Source: Postechiella sp039985655 (GTDB taxonomy: Bacteria > Bacteroidota > Bacteroidia > Flavobacteriales > Flavobacteriaceae). Taken from it: a stretch of DNA of 64,000 bases. The DNA lies in contig JBDWSF010000003.1 in the NCBI GenBank assembly GCA_039985655.1, positions 186,001 to 250,000 on the forward strand, written 5' to 3'. The notes beneath the pieces are model-generated. The model worked only from the letters and a program-made list of their open reading frames with translations, was not told the origin of the DNA and ran no database searches. This document shows positions 55,041-63,965 of the stretch, piece by piece (position 1 is the first letter of the stretch; each line of letters begins with the position of its first letter). A program made the position numbers and the translations under genes.

Positions 55041-55066
55041 TGTCATTCTCGCGAAGGTGGGAATCT
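55041..55066. repeat. dispersed CGCGAAGG palindrome
   Basis: TGTCATTCTCGCGAAGGTGG GAATCT belongs to the same family as the repeats at 12865 and 15231. The arms here are imperfect. Confidence 0.4.
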
Positions 55067-55110
55067 ATTATTAAATAGAGATAATTTTTAATAGATTGTA
55101 CTTGAAATAG

Positions 55111-55118
55111 TATATTTG
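55111..55118 (+). promoter_or_regulatory. -7 element for the polyprenyl synthase gene
   Basis: TATATTTG is a full match to the Bacteroidota -7 consensus, 20 bases before the TTG start at 55139. Confidence 0.5.
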
Positions 55119-55138
55119 AATTTCTTTAAGCGAACCAT

Positions 55139-56116
55139 TTGAAAATAGTAGAACAAATAAAACATCCTATAGCTTACGAAATGGATCTTTTCGAACAAAA
55201 GTTCCAGCTTTCTATGTCTAGTAAAGTGGCGTTGTTAAACAGAATCACGCATTATATCGTTAACCGAAAAGGAAAGCAAATGCGCCCTATGTTTGTTTTC
55301 TTAGTTGCCAAAATGGTATCAAATGGAGAAGTAAATGAACGAACTTATAGAGGCGCTTCAGTTATAGAATTAATACATACAGCGACTTTAGTCCATGATG
55401 ATGTGGTGGACGATAGTAACCAACGTCGTGGGTTTTTCTCTGTAAATGCACTTTGGAAAAACAAAATTGCCGTTTTAATTGGTGATTTTTTATTATCAAA
55501 AGGGCTGTTGCTGTCTATTGATAATGGCGATTTCGATTTACTAAAAATCATATCCATTGCCGTTCGCGAAATGAGTGAAGGCGAATTACTTCAAATTGAA
55601 AAGGCACGTAAATTAGATATTACAGAGGTTATTTATCACGAAATTATCCGCCAAAAAACAGCAACATTAATAGCGGCGTGTTGTAGTTTAGGAGCAGCAT
55701 CTGTTAAACCCGAATCTGAACATGTAGAAGCAATGCGGAAGTTTGGTGAGCTTATAGGTATGGCTTTTCAAATTAAAGACGATTTGTTTGATTATGGCGA
55801 TACACAAATAGGGAAACCAACAGGTATCGATATAAAAGAACAAAAAATGACTTTGCCATTAATTTATGTGTTGAATCATGCTTCGAAAAAAGATAAAAAA
55901 TGGTTAATAAACTCTATTAAAAACCATAATAAAGATACCAAGCGGGTTAAAGCCGTTATTGCTTTTGTAAAAACCAATGGTGGTTTAGATTATGCCATTT
56001 CTAAAATGAAACAGTTTCAAGAAGAAGCCTTGGAAATACTTAATACCTATCCCGAATCTGTATATAAAAATTCACTTGAACTTATGGTGAATTATGTGAT
56101 TGATAGAAAGAAGTAA
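55139..56116 (+). CDS. polyprenyl diphosphate synthase (octaprenyl type)
   Basis: The 325-residue all-alpha enzyme has both Asp-rich motifs: DDVVDDSNQRRG and DDLFDYGD. It also has RKGKQMRPMFVFLVAK and EGELLQIEKARKLD. It elongates allylic diphosphates with IPP, probably making the long quinone side chain. The TTG start is preferred because it keeps the conserved N-terminal IVEQIKHPIAYEMDLFEQKF; the next Met would delete part of it. Confidence 0.9.
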   Translation: MKIVEQIKHPIAYEMDLFEQKFQLSMSSKVALLNRITHYIVNRKGKQMRPMFVFLVAKMVSNGEVNERTYRGASVIELIHTATLVHDDVVDDSNQRRGFFSVNALWKNKIAVLIGDFLLSKGLLLSIDNGDFDLLKIISIAVREMSEGELLQIEKARKLDITEVIYHEIIRQKTATLIAACCSLGAASVKPESEHVEAMRKFGELIGMAFQIKDDLFDYGDTQIGKPTGIDIKEQKMTLPLIYVLNHASKKDKKWLINSIKNHNKDTKRVKAVIAFVKTNGGLDYAISKMKQFQEEALEILNTYPESVYKNSLELMVNYVIDRKK

Positions 56117-56396
56117 TATAAGCTTGTTGTTTTTGGTTTTATCGAGGTTTTAAATTTTTCGTATAAAACGATTTGTCACTTCGAGTGATTTCGACTTTTT
56201 TCGGAATTGTATCGAGAAGAAGTCTTGAAATCTGATTTTTAGATAGGAATTTAACTCTTCTGTATTTGATGATTTTTATTCAAAAGTCATATCAAAATAA
56301 TTAAATTCGTTTCAGGTTCTTTTATATTTCAATATAAAAATAGAACTCAGACAACCATTTCAATACATTTCACGTCTTTATAAATAGAAGGTCTAA
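56117..56396. other. intergenic region before the sigma gene
   Basis: About 280 bases with the second copy of the CACTTCGAG/TATCGAGAAG repeat (56176-56219) and otherwise AT-rich sequence. No gene is seen. Confidence 0.4.
56176..56219 (+). repeat. dispersed CACTTCGAG/TATCGAGAAG repeat, copy 2
   Basis: It starts TCACTTCGAGTGATTTCGAC and ends GGAATTGTATCGAGAAG. It is very close to the copy at 15405-15451. Confidence 0.55.
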
Positions 56397-56972
56397 ATGA
56401 AATCATTTTTGAAAGTTATTCAACTCCATAAAAACGAGTCTTTATTAATAAAAAAAGCGATTAAAAACAATCGTGAGGCTCAACAGGTGTTGTATGATTT
56501 GCATGCACCCAAAATGTTAAGCGTTTGTAGATATTATATTAAAGATTTACAACATGCAGAAGAGGCTATGTTAAACGGTTTTTTTAAAGTGTTTTCTAAT
56601 TTGAAAAGCTTTAAAAACGAAGGGAGTTTCGAAGGTTGGATACGTCGTATCATGGTAAGAGAGTCTATTTCGTTTTTAAGAACTCAAAAGCAAATTGAGT
56701 TTCCAATAGATGACATTAATTATAAAACAGAATTTACCAATAACATTAAAACCAATATTGAGGTTGCAGAAATACAACAGCTTATTGATGCATTGCCCGA
56801 AGGTTATAAAATGGTGTTTGTTATGTTTGCGATAGAGGGGTATAAGCATTATGAAATTGCCGAAATACTCAATATTTCTGAAGGGACTTCAAAATCACAA
56901 TTATTTAAAGCACGTAAAATGCTTCAAGGGAAAATTAAAAAATTAAATAATACAAGCTATGGCACCAATTAA
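56397..56972 (+). CDS. ECF RNA polymerase sigma factor
   Basis: The protein has 191 residues: region 2 (VCRYYIKDLQHAEEAMLNGFFKVFSNLKSF, GWIRRIMVRESISFLR) and region 4 (LPEGYKMVFVMFAIEGYKHYEIAEILNISEGTSKSQLFKARKML). It is unlike the FecI-type sigma at 30454. It overlaps the next gene by 14 bases, the usual arrangement with its anti-sigma. Confidence 0.9.
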   Translation: MKSFLKVIQLHKNESLLIKKAIKNNREAQQVLYDLHAPKMLSVCRYYIKDLQHAEEAMLNGFFKVFSNLKSFKNEGSFEGWIRRIMVRESISFLRTQKQIEFPIDDINYKTEFTNNIKTNIEVAEIQQLIDALPEGYKMVFVMFAIEGYKHYEIAEILNISEGTSKSQLFKARKMLQGKIKKLNNTSYGTN

Positions 56973-57723
56973 GTTTGAAGAAAATATAAAGAAAAAGCTT
57001 GAGAATAGAGTCATTGAACCTTCAGTAGGTGCTTGGAACACACTTTCTGATCGTTTAGAGACTGAAAATAAAAAGAGAACTATAAAATCTTTTTGGTGGT
57101 TAAGTATTGCCGCAAGTATTGTTGGAGTTTTATTTATTACAACTCAGTTTCTTAGTAACAATTCAGATGGAGATCATATTCAAGATATTGTAATAGAACC
57201 AGAAATAAAGAAAACTGAAGTTAAAGAGATTGTTGTTCAAGAAAATATTACAAATGAAAGGAAGATTACACTTAAAAAATCTTCAGAAAGTACGCATTCA
57301 AATAAAGTAATCGAAACTCCAATATTAAGAAAAGATATTAAAGTTGCAAAATATGATGCTGTTGCTAAACAAGACGTTGAAACTCAATTAAAAAAAGAAA
57401 GGATTGAAAAAACGCGTGTTGTAACCCCAAGCGCTTTAACTTTTGAAGAACAGAAAATACAAGAAGTCGCAGCCCAAATTAATGCGTTAGATGAATCCAA
57501 AAATTTGGTTACTGACCAATCCATTGAAGCTTTATTACAAAAAGCCCAAAGAGAAATAGCTTTAGAGAAACTATATAATGATTCGACACGTATAGTCGAT
57601 GCTAAGCTATTATTAGAAAGTGTTGAACAAGATTTAGACGAATCGTTTAGAAACAAAGTTTTTGAAGCCTTAAAAGCAAATTACAATAAAGTCAAAACAG
57701 CTGTAGCGCAACGAAATGATTAG
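56959..57723 (+). CDS. putative anti-sigma factor with one membrane helix
   Basis: The 254 residues comprise a short cytosolic region (1-43; PSVGAWNTLSDRLE), one membrane helix (about 45-65), then a long charged, Lys/Glu-rich periplasmic part with little predicted fold. The size, topology and overlap with the sigma gene support an anti-sigma role. No zinc-binding HxxxCxxC motif is visible, so it would not be a classic ZAS type. Confidence 0.65.
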   Translation: MAPIKFEENIKKKLENRVIEPSVGAWNTLSDRLETENKKRTIKSFWWLSIAASIVGVLFITTQFLSNNSDGDHIQDIVIEPEIKKTEVKEIVVQENITNERKITLKKSSESTHSNKVIETPILRKDIKVAKYDAVAKQDVETQLKKERIEKTRVVTPSALTFEEQKIQEVAAQINALDESKNLVTDQSIEALLQKAQREIALEKLYNDSTRIVDAKLLLESVEQDLDESFRNKVFEALKANYNKVKTAVAQRND

Positions 57724-57810
57724 TTAATGCCTCGCATTTTTTTATAATTCTCGTTGTACATAGTTAAGAATTTCATCATCAAAATCAAATCAATTAATAA
57801 ACGAACAGTT

Positions 57811-58881
57811 ATGCAAACAATTACTAAGTGTTTAGTACTCATCGTACTTTTTTTAAGTGTACAATTAATCAATGCACAAGACTCAATTTCCAAGATTAAT
57901 AATAAAGAAAAGATTGAATCTTTAGAAAAAATCAGGATTCAGGAACGAAATCTTTTAAAGATAGAAGTAGAGGTTATAAATAAAAGGTTAGAAAAAGGGG
58001 AGATTACAGAGAAAGATGCGGAAGATTTAAAAATGAAAGTCGCTAAAAAACATGCTTTGAATATTGAAAACCGTATTGCTATTATAGAAAATAAAGCATC
58101 TTTTCAAAGTAGAAACCCAGATAGAACTTCATTTGATGAGAATGAAATGGTATTTAGAATAGGTGGAAGTGAAGGCGGTGATTCTAACTTTGTATATTTT
58201 GGAAAACAAGAGGATGATAAACCCAAAAACAGAAAATATGATAGGCGAACATCCAGCGATTTTGTTTTAGCTTTTGGGCTAAATAACGCTATTGTAGATG
58301 ATGAAAGTTTAGACGATTCGCCATATAAATTTGGAGGTTCGCGTTTTCTTGAGTTAGGTTGGGCGTGGAAAACTCGAGTGTTAAAAAACTCAAACTTTAT
58401 ACGGTTTAAGTATGGGTATTCGTTTCAAATAAATGGATTGAAACCTATTGATAATCAGTATTTTGTTAAGCAAGGTGATCAAACTTTATTAGAAGAATTT
58501 CCTGAAGACCTTAATAAATCAAAATTATCGATTACTAATTTAGTATTTCCTGTTCATTTTGAATTTGGACCTTCTAAAAAAATAGAAAGAGATACCTATT
58601 TCAGGTATTCGACGCATAATAAATTTAAAATAGGCGTTGGAGGCTATGCTGGTTTTAATATCGGTTCGCGACAAAAACTTAAATATGAGCTAAACGGAGA
58701 AAACATAAAAGACAAACAAAAAAGAAGCTTTAACACAACGAATTTAGTGTACGGTTTAAGTTCATATATTGCTTTGGGTAATACAGCACTTTACGTTAAA
58801 TACGATTTGTCTCCTATTTTTAAAGATCAATTTGTTGATCAAAATAATATTTCTGTTGGTGTTCGCTTTGATATGAATTGA
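57811..58881 (+). CDS. putative outer-membrane beta-barrel with N-terminal coiled coil
   Basis: I start at 57811 because that gives a clean signal peptide (MQTITKCLVLIVLFLSVQLINAQ); an upstream start adds a basic extension. Residues 25-110 form a charged helix (EKIRIQERNLLKIEVEVINKRLEKG). The C-terminal 230 residues alternate beta strands (FLELGWAWKTRV, KIGVGGYAGFNIGSRQKLKYEL) and end in NISVGVRFDMN, as an outer-membrane barrel does. It probably belongs to the preceding sigma/anti-sigma pair as output or sensor. Function unknown. Confidence 0.6.
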   Translation: MQTITKCLVLIVLFLSVQLINAQDSISKINNKEKIESLEKIRIQERNLLKIEVEVINKRLEKGEITEKDAEDLKMKVAKKHALNIENRIAIIENKASFQSRNPDRTSFDENEMVFRIGGSEGGDSNFVYFGKQEDDKPKNRKYDRRTSSDFVLAFGLNNAIVDDESLDDSPYKFGGSRFLELGWAWKTRVLKNSNFIRFKYGYSFQINGLKPIDNQYFVKQGDQTLLEEFPEDLNKSKLSITNLVFPVHFEFGPSKKIERDTYFRYSTHNKFKIGVGGYAGFNIGSRQKLKYELNGENIKDKQKRSFNTTNLVYGLSSYIALGNTALYVKYDLSPIFKDQFVDQNNISVGVRFDMN

Positions 58882-58888
58882 AGCTATG

Positions 58889-58931
58889 AAAAACGACCAT
58901 CAGTTAAATTTTAACTCATGGTCGTTTTTTA
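58889..58931 (+). terminator. rho-independent terminator
   Basis: AAAAACGACCAT pairs with ATGGTCGTTTTT, with an inner AGTTAAA/TTTAACT stem, followed by T. It comes eight bases after the stop of the barrel gene. Confidence 0.85.
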
Positions 58932-58981
58932 TCTTAATTAAAATAGTATCTCGATTTGTTTAGACTTGCTAAATGACGAAA

Positions 58982-59839
58982 TTAATTACCATCACAAATA
59001 AAATTTGGTGGTGTCCAAATGATGCTACTTAGATCCAATAGGTCAAAAGGATATACAAAATCGTCTTCTACATCATAACCAAGTCGACCAATAATGTCTC
59101 CTTCGCAATTATAAACAGAAAAGACACTGTTACATGTAGCGCAACAGTTTCCAAAGATGAAAAGTGTATTCTCTTCGTATTCAACTTGAGAAATATAAAT
59201 ATCACCTTCTTGGAATCCTCGATATTTTTGAGTGTCTTCTATTAATGTTTTCAGCCAATCTAAATCCTCTATAGGGTCAGAAACTGAGCAGGTGTTATTT
59301 ATCCATTCAAAATCTGAAATTCCAATACCTATAGTGCAATCATCTTGACAACCATGTGGGTAATAATTACAAGCTTCAATAATATCGCTGTTATCCACAC
59401 TAAAATAAATCGTGTTTTTGCTAGAATCTACATTAAGGTAGTCTTTAAGGCATAATGTATATAGTTCGTCAACGGTTAATGATTGTGCTCCGTTATCGTG
59501 AGTATTTAAATTGTCGAAATCTTCATAATATGTTTCGGTTATAATTCTATTTTCCCAAGTTGTATATTGACCGTTATCATCGTATATGCTATAAGCTTCG
59601 TAAGTTCTAGAAATTACGATGCCATCTTTAACAGTAATTGTGGTTTGACTTCCAAAACCAAAAACAGACCCAAATTTCACTTCGTATTTATAAGAGGTAC
59701 CATTAGATTGTTTTAAATTTTGCCAGGCTTTTAAACTGTTATCGTATTCTAGATTATTAATTAGTGATTCATTATTAGAACAACAAAACAGATTTGTTAA
59801 AAGAACTATTGTAAAGACTTTTAAGACTATTGATTTCAT
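58982..59839 (-). CDS. hypothetical lipoprotein with DUF6174-like N-terminal part
   Basis: The 285 residues comprise a signal with a lipid-accepting Cys (VLLTNLFCCSN). Residues 30-90 (KAWQNLKQSNGTSYKYEV, VKDGIVISRTYEAY) resemble the DUF6174 pattern of a helix followed by antiparallel strands. The rest contains Cys pairs (YPHGCQDDC, FGNCCATC). Function unknown; expected in the periplasm or outer membrane. It stands alone. Confidence 0.55.
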   Translation of the reverse strand: MKSIVLKVFTIVLLTNLFCCSNNESLINNLEYDNSLKAWQNLKQSNGTSYKYEVKFGSVFGFGSQTTITVKDGIVISRTYEAYSIYDDNGQYTTWENRIITETYYEDFDNLNTHDNGAQSLTVDELYTLCLKDYLNVDSSKNTIYFSVDNSDIIEACNYYPHGCQDDCTIGIGISDFEWINNTCSVSDPIEDLDWLKTLIEDTQKYRGFQEGDIYISQVEYEENTLFIFGNCCATCNSVFSVYNCEGDIIGRLGYDVEDDFVYPFDLLDLSSIIWTPPNFICDGN

Positions 59840-59925
59840 GATTGTTTTAGATTATGTAGGATACATATATTAGATACTAAACGTAAGAAAAGGTTGCGTA
59901 TGAAATTAACATTCTTTTAAGTCTT

Positions 59926-60585
59926 TTATTTATGCATCTCATAATAATCCAAAACATGTTTCGGGATTTCTACATCATCTTTTAATAAATGATCACTAAC
60001 AGGAAACTCTGCAATTTGTTTTATAGGGACAACACCTGCCCAGATTGGTAAGTCTAAATCTGCTTTTTCGTCAAGAACACCAACATCTCTAACTTTTGCA
60101 GAGGCGGTTTCAATAGTTAATTCAACAACTAAAGTGCCATTAAATTCTTTGTCATTCATGTCGCGTAAGCTATCCCATCTTTCAGGAATCATTTGGTCTA
60201 CAACACATTTTAATGCTTTTTCTTTTAATATAGGTTCATCAATTTGAATCGCATTCCCAAAAATGGTAGCCGATCTGTAATTTACAGAATGGTGAAAACC
60301 CGAACGTGCTAAAATCAATCCATCTAAATGCATCACAGTCATACTGGCTTGTTTATTCTCTAACAAAGCCAATAGCATTCTGTTTTTTTTAGAACCGTGT
60401 AAATATATTTTATCTTCAATTCTGCCATAAGCCATGGGAATGGTAATCGCGTTTTTGTTAAAAGCGTAGCTCACATAACCCACAAATCCTGCATCAAGAA
60501 TGGTGTTTATTTGTTCAATATTGTAAGTGCCTCTACTAGCGCCTCGTTTTACTTTATTTAATTCGGATGTTTGGTATGCTTTCAT
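59926..60585 (-). CDS. pyridoxamine 5'-phosphate oxidase-like flavin-binding protein
   Basis: The 219 residues have the split-barrel FMN-binding fold of the Pyridox_ox_2 group (TILDAGFVGYVSYAFNKNAITIPMAYGRIEDKIYLHGSKKNRMLLAL; RSATIFGNAIQID). It likely binds FMN and reduces or oxidises a small molecule; the substrate is unknown. It is divergent from a MocR-type regulator, which is a typical arrangement for PLP-related regulation. Confidence 0.8.
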   Translation of the reverse strand: MKAYQTSELNKVKRGASRGTYNIEQINTILDAGFVGYVSYAFNKNAITIPMAYGRIEDKIYLHGSKKNRMLLALLENKQASMTVMHLDGLILARSGFHHSVNYRSATIFGNAIQIDEPILKEKALKCVVDQMIPERWDSLRDMNDKEFNGTLVVELTIETASAKVRDVGVLDEKADLDLPIWAGVVPIKQIAEFPVSDHLLKDDVEIPKHVLDYYEMHK

Positions 60586-60636
60586 TTTAAATTGTTTTAT
60601 ACTGTAAAAATAATAACTTAGTGGATTGTTAGTTTC

Positions 60637-60667
60637 GTCCAGATTTAACTTTTTAAATAGTCCAGAT
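60637..60667 (+). promoter_or_regulatory. probable MocR operator: two direct repeats
   Basis: GTCCAGAT occurs at 60637-60644 and again at 60660-60667, 23 bases apart (about two helical turns), between the divergent PNPOx-like and MocR genes. The second repeat abuts the MocR ATG. MocR regulators commonly bind tandem direct repeats in such gaps. Confidence 0.55.
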
Positions 60668-62152
60668 ATGATTCCTTATAAAACCATTATTAATTTAGAT
60701 AGAAAAGGAAAGCAACCATTATACATTCAATTGACCAATCAATTTATTGAATTAATAAAAAACGGAACATTAGCGCCTAAGGTGAAATTACCGAGTAGTA
60801 GATTGTTATCAGAGCTTATAGGTTTGCATCGAAAAACAGTAGTGGCTTGTTACGAAGAATTGGCTTTACAAGGTTGGATAGAAACGGTGCCGCAAAAAGG
60901 AACTTTTGTAAATGCCGATTTACCATTACTGCAACAACAAAAAATAGGAGATGAATTGGTTGTTTCTGAGAAAAGTAAAACAGGTTTTTCGTTTAAAAGG
61001 AATTTGATTTTAGAGCGATCATTTCCGCAATCTTTTAATGACAATTATATGTATGTTAACGATGGCGTTTCCGATGGACGATTGGCACCAGTTAACGAAA
61101 TTGCAGTACTTTATAGAAAGTTGTCGAATAAAAAAAGTATGGTAGACCATTTGGGGTATGGTACAACCTATGGGGATTCTACATTAAGAGAAACTTTAGT
61201 GCGTTATTTAAATGAAACGCGCGGATTAAAGATTACAACAGATCATATCATTATTACCAGAGGAAGTCAAATGGGCATGTTTTTGGCATCACAAGTATTA
61301 ATATCAAATAACGAATATATTATAGTTGGCGATACGAATTACAGTTCGTTTGATACCACTTTTGAGTTTGCTGGTGCAAAATTATTAAGAGTGAAAGTTG
61401 ATGATAATGGATTAGATACCAATGCGATCGAAACACTTTGTAATAAGCATACTATAAAAGCTATCTACACCACATCACACCATCATCACCCAACCACGGT
61501 TACCTTATCGGCAGAGCGAAGAATCCATCTTTTAAATTTAGCTAAAACCTATAAGTTCGCCATTATTGAAGATGATTACGATTACGATTTTCATTATAAT
61601 CACGCTCCAATTTTGCCTTTAGCAAGTCACGATAAAAACGGTAATGTTATTTACGTAGGTTCAATTTGTAAAACGGTAGCACCCGTTTATAGAATTGGTT
61701 ATTTAATAGCTTCGAAAGATTTTATTGATGAATGTGCAAAATTACGCCGCTTTATAGACAGGCAGGGCGATGCTATTTTAGAATTGGCTTTTTCTAATTT
61801 TATAAAAGAAGGGAGTTTAGATAGACATATTAACAAAGTGGTTAAAATTTATAAAACACGTAGAGATTTGTTTTGTAAACTTTTAAAAGAAGAACTAAAT
61901 GATTATTTATCTTTTGATATTCCTAAAGGAGGTATGGCTATTTGGGCTACTTTAAATAAAAAATACTCGTGGGAAACTGTTACAAAAATAGCATTACAAC
62001 AAAAACTTATAATTACGGATTGGAAACGCTACGATGTGGCAAATAAAAAACACAATGCGATAAGAATTGGTTTTGCTGCTTATAATGAATCTGAGATTTA
62101 TGAGTTTGTAAAACGGTTTAAGGTGACCATGAAGTTAGTTGAGAACTCTTGA
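60668..62152 (+). CDS. MocR/PdxR-type transcriptional regulator (GntR DNA-binding plus aminotransferase fold)
   Basis: The protein is about 494 residues from the ATG at 60668. An N-terminal winged helix-turn-helix (PLYIQLTNQFIELIKNGTLAPKVKLPSSRLLSELIGLHRKTVVACYEEL) is followed by a fold-type-I aminotransferase domain (GYGTTYGDSTLRETLVRYL, TRGSQMGMFLASQVLI, IIEDDYDYDF, YVGSICKTVAP with the PLP lysine in SICKT). These regulators bind PLP as an effector. The divergent PNPOx-like gene is the likely target. A TTG at 60626 would give a longer form that includes the operator. Confidence 0.9.
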   Translation: MIPYKTIINLDRKGKQPLYIQLTNQFIELIKNGTLAPKVKLPSSRLLSELIGLHRKTVVACYEELALQGWIETVPQKGTFVNADLPLLQQQKIGDELVVSEKSKTGFSFKRNLILERSFPQSFNDNYMYVNDGVSDGRLAPVNEIAVLYRKLSNKKSMVDHLGYGTTYGDSTLRETLVRYLNETRGLKITTDHIIITRGSQMGMFLASQVLISNNEYIIVGDTNYSSFDTTFEFAGAKLLRVKVDDNGLDTNAIETLCNKHTIKAIYTTSHHHHPTTVTLSAERRIHLLNLAKTYKFAIIEDDYDYDFHYNHAPILPLASHDKNGNVIYVGSICKTVAPVYRIGYLIASKDFIDECAKLRRFIDRQGDAILELAFSNFIKEGSLDRHINKVVKIYKTRRDLFCKLLKEELNDYLSFDIPKGGMAIWATLNKKYSWETVTKIALQQKLIITDWKRYDVANKKHNAIRIGFAAYNESEIYEFVKRFKVTMKLVENS

Positions 62153-62582
62153 TTATTTATAAGTTGTTTGTTTAATACTTTATAAAAGGTAGTTAAAAGC
62201 TTTGGGTGTTTTAGATAAAGTACGCTTATAAAAGCACGGATTTTGAGCCGGAAGATAAAAACATTAACATGTTTATACTTCTTTCTTGTGATGATAATTC
62301 CTACTCTTATTACTAAATATATGTATCTTGTGGGTTTTTTTCGTCATTCATCTTGTTAATTCCTCAAATTTGAATTGTCCAATGATATGGAATTGTATGT
62401 GTGAGTAGTTCTATTTATTTTAAAAATAGGTGTTTGTACTCTAAAAAGCATATCATTATAATCATTGGTTAGTAATTAAAAAGAAATATTTGATTAAGTA
62501 GCTACAATCATTTTTTTTTAATACAAAGGTGGAATCCGAAAAACCAATTTTAAATAGAGTAGGAGTTTTTAAATTAAGAATT
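62153..62582. other. intergenic region before the lectin gene
   Basis: About 430 bases with no gene; the open frame before 62583 is not conserved-looking. A possible promoter lies at 62465-62492. There are AT-rich blocks and a small GCTTATAAAAGC palindrome near 62223. No repeat family seen elsewhere in the window is recognised. Confidence 0.45.
62465..62492 (+). promoter_or_regulatory. possible promoter of the lectin gene
   Basis: TTG (62465-62467), a 17-base gap, then AATATTTG (62485-62492), one base off the TAnnTTTG consensus, 90 bases upstream of the lectin ATG. Confidence 0.35.
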
Positions 62583-62927
62583 ATGTCAACATTTAAAGTA
62601 GATATCCCAGCAGGTCCATTATGGAACGATGAAGATGCTAAAGAAAAAGCTCCAAAAGTAGCAGCAGCACACCAAGGTACATGGACTGGGCAATGGAGTA
62701 CAGTCGTAGAATCACAAATGAGCGTAGTTCAAGTAGAACTGCAAGTGGAAAATACAGGAACTGATCATTTTACGACAGATGTTCTTGCAGGACCATTATG
62801 GAGTGATGAAGATGCTAAAAAATTCGGACCAGCAATTGCTGCTTCTTATGGCGCTGAGTTTACAGGTCAATGGAAAACAATTGTAGAAGGGAAAATGAGT
62901 GTTATTCAGATTAAATACACGTTCTAA
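62583..62927 (+). CDS. MVL-type mannan-binding lectin
   Basis: From the ATG at 62583 the protein is 114 residues, made of two tandem repeats of about 57 (IPAGPLWNDEDA ... TGQWSTVVESQMSVVQVE, then VLAGPLWSDEDA ... TGQWKTIVEGKMSVIQI). This is the length, repeat layout and motif set of the Microcystis viridis lectin MVL (113 residues), which binds the Man-GlcNAc2 core of N-glycans and has been reported to have weak chitobiose-cleaving activity. There is no signal peptide, so it is cytosolic or released by an unknown route. An 18-codon upstream extension from GTG at 62529 lacks family similarity. Confidence 0.9.
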   Translation: MSTFKVDIPAGPLWNDEDAKEKAPKVAAAHQGTWTGQWSTVVESQMSVVQVELQVENTGTDHFTTDVLAGPLWSDEDAKKFGPAIAASYGAEFTGQWKTIVEGKMSVIQIKYTF

Positions 62928-62942
62928 AGAAGCGTAAGAATA

Positions 62943-62981
62943 AAAAAAGTGATTTCATTTAAATAATGAAATCACTTTTTT
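62943..62981 (+). terminator. strong terminator after the lectin gene
   Basis: A 16-bp perfect stem (AAAAAGTGATTTCATT with AATGAAATCACTTTTT) and loop TAAAT, followed by T. It separates the lectin from the glycosidase transcript. Confidence 0.9.
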
Positions 62982-63050
62982 ATTGGTTTAATAACATGTC
63001 CTAATAATAGAGTACACCACACTTATTAATTAACTCAAATATTTTATCTA

Positions 63051-63965
63051 ATGAAAAATAATATGAACATAGCAGCATATGGAGAAGGGATACTATATCC
63101 TCCAAATTTAGCTTTGAATATGAAAGAAATTCAACAAGCAGGTTGGACAAGTCTAATGGTTAGTTTGTTTCAAGTCAGTTCTACAGGAGATATAAGCATT
63201 AATGGTAATACCTTAATTTCTAAAGCTAAATATACAGGTGATGCAGCCTGGCCACAACAACTATCAGATTTAAAGAGTTCAGGAACTATAAAGACCTTAT
63301 TAGCAACTTTTGGAGGGTGGGATAGCGCTTTTCAAAATATTCAGGACATATACAATGAGAATAATACTTTTAAAGGAACTCAATTAGAAGCCAATTGCAG
63401 AGCTTTTAGAAAAGTATTTCCTGCATTTGATTTAATCGATATGGATGTAGAATATCCAAATGGGAAACCACAAAATGCTCAAGCAGCCTTTATTGCATTT
63501 TGTGAAATGTGGATAGAAGTAGGTTTTAATATCACGTTTTGCCCTTATGGAGACATCCCTTTTTGGACAAATTCATTAGTAGCAATAGAAAGTAAATATC
63601 CAGGAGCTGTAAAATATTGGAATTTACAATGCTATGCAGGTGGAGCAAATAATAACCCTGAGGTTTGGGCTCAAGCTATAAAAAAAGCATTACCAGCATT
63701 TAATGTTGACGGTTATATATTAGCAAGTGATTGGTCTCGATTTTGGAATTCAACCGCAAACGAGTGGCAAGGAGATTGTCCAGATGCTGTGAAATCATTG
63801 CTTTCTCAATTTAAAGGACAAAGTTGTGTTGGAGGAGCATTTATTTGGACTATTGATCAAATAATAAATTATAAAAGTGATGCAAGAACCCATCCTGACC
63901 CTGCGAGCTGTGGAAACGTGGGTATGACAGATTATATCCAAGCCATTAAAACAGCTTTTGTTTAA
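63051..63965 (+). CDS. GH18-like glycoside hydrolase without signal peptide
   Basis: The 304 residues have GH18 hallmarks: FGGW (87-90) of the second conserved strand, the catalytic DxxDxDxE motif DLIDMDVE (127-134) with acid Glu134, WNLQCYAGG in the position of the substrate-contacting strand, and GGAFIWTIDQI at the last strand. GH18 enzymes act on chitin or the GlcNAc core of N-glycans by substrate-assisted catalysis. No signal peptide is seen. It lies directly after an MVL lectin gene that binds the same kind of GlcNAc/mannose glycan, which suggests a shared target. Confidence 0.75.
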   Translation: MKNNMNIAAYGEGILYPPNLALNMKEIQQAGWTSLMVSLFQVSSTGDISINGNTLISKAKYTGDAAWPQQLSDLKSSGTIKTLLATFGGWDSAFQNIQDIYNENNTFKGTQLEANCRAFRKVFPAFDLIDMDVEYPNGKPQNAQAAFIAFCEMWIEVGFNITFCPYGDIPFWTNSLVAIESKYPGAVKYWNLQCYAGGANNNPEVWAQAIKKALPAFNVDGYILASDWSRFWNSTANEWQGDCPDAVKSLLSQFKGQSCVGGAFIWTIDQIINYKSDARTHPDPASCGNVGMTDYIQAIKTAFV

